64,000 nucleotides of DNA from Orobanche coerulescens (lineage: Eukaryota > Streptophyta > Magnoliopsida > Lamiales > Orobanchaceae): positions 3,348,001-3,412,000 of the forward strand of contig CM065801.1 in assembly GCA_033398695.1 (NCBI GenBank), in the 5' to 3' direction. How positions within the stretch are numbered: position 1 is the stretch's first letter; each line of letters starts with the position of its first letter. The notes below the pieces were generated by a model. That model ran no database searches, was not told the origin of the DNA, and was given only the letters and a program-made list of their open reading frames with translations. A program made the position numbers and the translations under genes. Positions 60,489-64,000 of the stretch are shown in pieces.

Positions 60489-63400
60489 TATAATATCCGG
60501 AATTTCTATTACTGTTGTTTGATATTATTTTATCCGAGTTATATTGTACAGCGTGGAATCCATGCAGTAGGGATAAAATAAATAAAGGACTGAGATATCG
60601 ATATCGGTATAATTGTCGTAGTTGGTCGACGCTACATTTGAGGATATTGTGTATCGGGTTGTCGTACTTTTGATATTGGGTATATCGTATGATGATATTA
60701 TTGGATTCGGTGTTTGTGTTCGTGTGTCTTATGTTCGTTTCTCGTATGTCGAGACGTTGGACAAGAATGCGGAAAATGGCTAAGTATAGCCTTATTAGCG
60801 CACGCCGATATTCATGCATAACGCACGCTATCGCACAGATTAGCGCACGCTACGTTTATAGGTTAGCGTCGCTAATGTAGTCGATCGGAAGGAATCTGCG
60901 TGTGGACCTTACCGGCTTCGCGCACGTTCAGGTAATTCAACGGTTGTTGTACTGAAGTATTAGCGCACGATAAAATATTAGGCTTATCGCACGCTAACGA
61001 TGTATCACCAACAAGGAATCTTATCCTTGCCGATGTCTTTGTCGTAATGTGGGGGCGAGTGGTAGGTGAACACTGTAGTAAGTCAACTTCGGATAGCGCA
61101 CGCTAAGAGTAAGGACTTGCGTACGCTAGACATGATGATTTACGTACGTTAATGCATGGGCATTACGTACGTAAGGTAGTTTACGAAGCAAGACAGTAGC
61201 CTCTGGACTGCGATAGCGCACGCTAACAAAGTCAGTTAGCGCACGCTAAGGCTAGCGCACGCTAAACATAAGGGTTTAGCGCACGCTAGTGGTGCATTCT
61301 ATATAAAGGGACAAACGGGTGTCATGAAACATTTCGTCCATTTCTTTCCTTTCACCCGATAGAGACAACCTTGTGAGAACATTTGGAGTTCCTAAACACT
61401 GAGGGATGATCCTCTTTAACAAGATTAAAGATGGAAATCATGGAGTAAAGCTTTGTTCTTGAAATCATTGGTGATTCTTGGAAATCAATCCTTTCCTTCA
61501 AAAAAGGTAATTACTCTTCACTTTGAGATTTCGTTTTGGATTGTATATGATGTTCTTGAGTTGATGATTATCATATAAACAAGTTGATGAGCATGACAAC
61601 GAGTTGGATTACCGTACTAAGTTAGTGTTGTTATCAATATATGAGTATTGATATGTTTCGTATGGTTTTGGATGGAATGTTGATGTAATTCCCTTCTTCA
61701 ATTCGGATTTTTGATGTTTTGTCGTTGGTTACTTCGTATGGTAACGATTATGGTGATGCTACTGTGATTCTTGAAGTTATATGAATTGTATGTCGAAGAA
61801 CATGATGAATAAGAATTTTTAGATGTTAGAACACATCGGATTTTTTCATTTTATGGATCATGAACGTGAATTTGGATAATTCGTGTTCTTGAAGAGCTAT
61901 TAAATTATATGTCATGATTGTTATGAAATCCTTAATCTCGAGATGAGTTGATCATTGTCATGATGGAAGTGTTCGACGATGCTTGAAATGCATGCCACTG
62001 CACAGCATTAGCACACGCTACGTTTACTGCCTAGCGCGCGCTAACGGGAGCAACTTAGCGCACGCTACGTTAGGTGATTAACGTGCGCTAAGTAGGCAGA
62101 CAGTGCAGTATTTTTGTGTTTTGATTAGGAATTCGTGATGGTTTGACTTGGTTGGTTCCGACTGTGTTTATTCGAGGTTGTGTTGAACCGTTGAGTTCGA
62201 TTGGTTAGTTTTGTCAGTTGTTGATTGTTATCGGATATGTGTTATTTGATTTCTTCGATAGGTTGAGATTGTTGGTCGGTGAGTATAACCGGATATTGCG
62301 GTCGTGTTCGAGTATGTCCATTGTATTGCTTTTGATCGAGGCTGAGGAGCTCGTAGACAAAGGCAATGTGTTCGGCAGCAGCTTCGTGGTATCGGTATCG
62401 AGGCAAGTTATTACTTGCTCAGTTATAATATTTAATGAATGGTTTCAGTTTCATTTCGTTTATAATGCATATAGCGATGATTATTATTGTGAACTCTGGG
62501 TATTCGGATCGCATATCGTTCTTTCGATTCTGGGAGATAAATCATAATGTATATGATTATCTCAGTTATTGGTATGTTCGAGTATCAAGGTTACATTATG
62601 GTAAAGACGAGGATATGAGTATCTATAGTTCATTGTTCGTTTGGATCGCCAAGCATTGAGGATAATCGTCGGTGATGATTGGACATCGAGATTTCTCCCG
62701 AAGGACTCGGGCAAGTATCTTATATCGATTCAGTTAGAGTTAGTGATTTGATCATGCGTATTATCATTCATGTTGTCGAACATGAGGTTGTCTTAATTGA
62801 TTTGTCATATTGTCGTTCATGTTGCGTTGTTCATGATGATGAACATATTGTTTTGCATATGTGTATGCATATTGTGTTGTTTATGTTGTGTTGATCCGAT
62901 GGGATCGCGCGATCTATGCTGAGGGCGCTGGATCGGATGTCCACCTCGTGTTGGTCCGACGGGATCATCTTGGGATCTATGCTGAGGGCGCTGGATCATT
63001 GGACGGGTTTTTCCACCTCGTGTTGGTCCGACGGGATCATCTTGGGATCTATGCTGAGGGCGCTGGATCGTTGGATTACCCAGTATTGTGTTATTGTTGT
63101 GCATATGTATATTGTTGGTTATCCACCTCGTGTTGATCTTGTAGGATCATCTTGGGATCTATGCTGAGGGCGCTGGATCATGGGATTTCCATTGAGTATA
63201 CATAGTTGTTATTGTTTTTGAGCATATTGACGTTGTCATATGAGTATGCATTTGTAGGTCTTGTGTTAGGACCTTGTCCGCATTGCATTGTTCTGATATC
63301 GGATTAGACTGATATGATTATCGTGGCACATCATATTTCGAGGTATGTTCCATATTTTCTTTGGTCTTGTCTTTGGGGGACAATCGGTTATCGTCTTGGG

Positions 63401-64000
63401 ATTTGATGATATTATTCGATGGATCGTATTGGTCAGATATGGTAGATTTCCGTATCGTGAGTTGGTTCTGAAAATTTGAGGATCTTGAGTATTGTTTGAG
63501 GTACAATACAGATATTATGTTCGAGTTTATTGGTTAATTGAGTACAGGATGTGAAATGTGATAATGGTTATTCTGATGAGAATTTCTTGAGTAAGTAAAG
63601 ATTACGTTGGTCGTATTCTTATGTTGTATTCTCATTGGTATGTTATTATTAATGTGATGTGACGGTTATCATTGTTGGATATTATGGCTGACCCCGTCGT
63701 GGGATTTCTTTTTAGGTTCTCGGAGTATCGAGCTTGTAGCGGTCGTGAAGAGATGAGCTTCCCGGAGGATACTGGCTAGGACATGTTCTGTACATTGAGT
63801 TTCTTGATTGGTTCTTGTTTTCCGCTGCTAGAGTATCGTTTTGGTTGGTCTTTTTCCGCTGCGTGAGTATTTTGAGACGCTCTTTTGGTATCTGGTAACT
63901 GAGGTTACTTTGGAAATCGTTTTCTAAACTTTTGAGTATCGGCTGTTTGGCCTTGCGATTTCAAATGAGTTTTACGACGATTTTTGATAAATGGATTTTA
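60489..64000 (+). repeat. Element C 3' LTR, truncated by window end
   Basis: It repeats the 5' LTR with high similarity and small indels. The first dinucleotide is TA, where the 5' LTR has TG. Palindrome arrays lie at 60793-61290 and 62005-62092, TATATAAA at 61300-61307, and tandem units at 62891-63180. Confidence 0.93.

Larger units (their letters stand above)
54378..64000 (+). mobile_element. Element C: coding-less LTR retrotransposon, incomplete at window end
   Basis: It starts TGTAATATCCGG. The 5' LTR (54378-58016) is about 3.64 kb, the internal region only about 2.5 kb (58017-60488), and the 3' LTR runs from 60489 past the window; about 125-150 bp remain outside, judged by alignment to the first LTR. 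No retroelement proteins are encoded. The presumed target duplication is TATGC (54373-54377), with the second copy outside. Shared ends, primer-binding site and internal phrases make it a relative of element A. Confidence 0.9.

Noticed and set aside
62218..62547. Open frames in the element C LTRs (also 56101-56541) repeated in both copies
   Set aside because: They are duplicated only because both LTRs are alike, have no protein similarity, and differ by frame-breaking changes between copies.

Overview
The window is nuclear DNA of a flowering plant, most likely a eudicot. The evidence is intron-bearing genes of plant-specific families (a CSLD5-like cellulose synthase-like protein, a Di19 zinc-finger protein, a DUF789 protein), an AT-rich background with many microsatellites, and dense plant-type transposable elements. 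I cannot resolve the genus.

Layout. 1-9.4 kb is repeat debris: the edge of a minus-strand LTR, a decayed LINE, a broken Ty1/copia element, and three hAT-like MITEs, one nested in another. 9.5-29 kb holds the three host genes. The CSLD5-like gene (minus, 3 exons, 1172 aa) should act in Golgi glycan synthesis. The Di19 gene (plus, 5 exons, 222 aa) encodes a stress-related zinc-finger regulator; its third intron reads as a U12-type AT-AC intron and its fourth carries a solo LTR. The DUF789 gene (minus, 6 exons, 405 aa) has no known function. The exon models are mutually phase-consistent, but no transcript was available. Nothing suggests the three genes share a pathway.

29.8-31.6 kb has two more hAT-like MITEs with 8-bp target duplications. 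From 32.1 kb to the window end is a nested retrotransposon stack. A short-LTR copia element (32097 onward) is split inside its reverse transcriptase by a 16.3-kb coding-less LTR element (A, 36900-53171, TSD GTCTG). A's 3' LTR is itself split by a 7.6-kb minus-strand Athila-like gag element (B, 43626-51206, TSD GTATC). The copia 3' LTR is cut after 32 bp by another coding-less element with 3.6-kb LTRs (C, 54378 to beyond the window).

Two structural patterns stand out. First, LTRs of several unrelated families here carry arrays of short CpG-containing palindromes (cores ACGGCCGT, ACGTACGT, AGCGCACGCT), and where a TATA box is visible the array lies just upstream of it. Second, the copia leader contains a series of hairpins with a near-constant CTGAA loop and different, still self-complementary stems, as expected for selected RNA structure.
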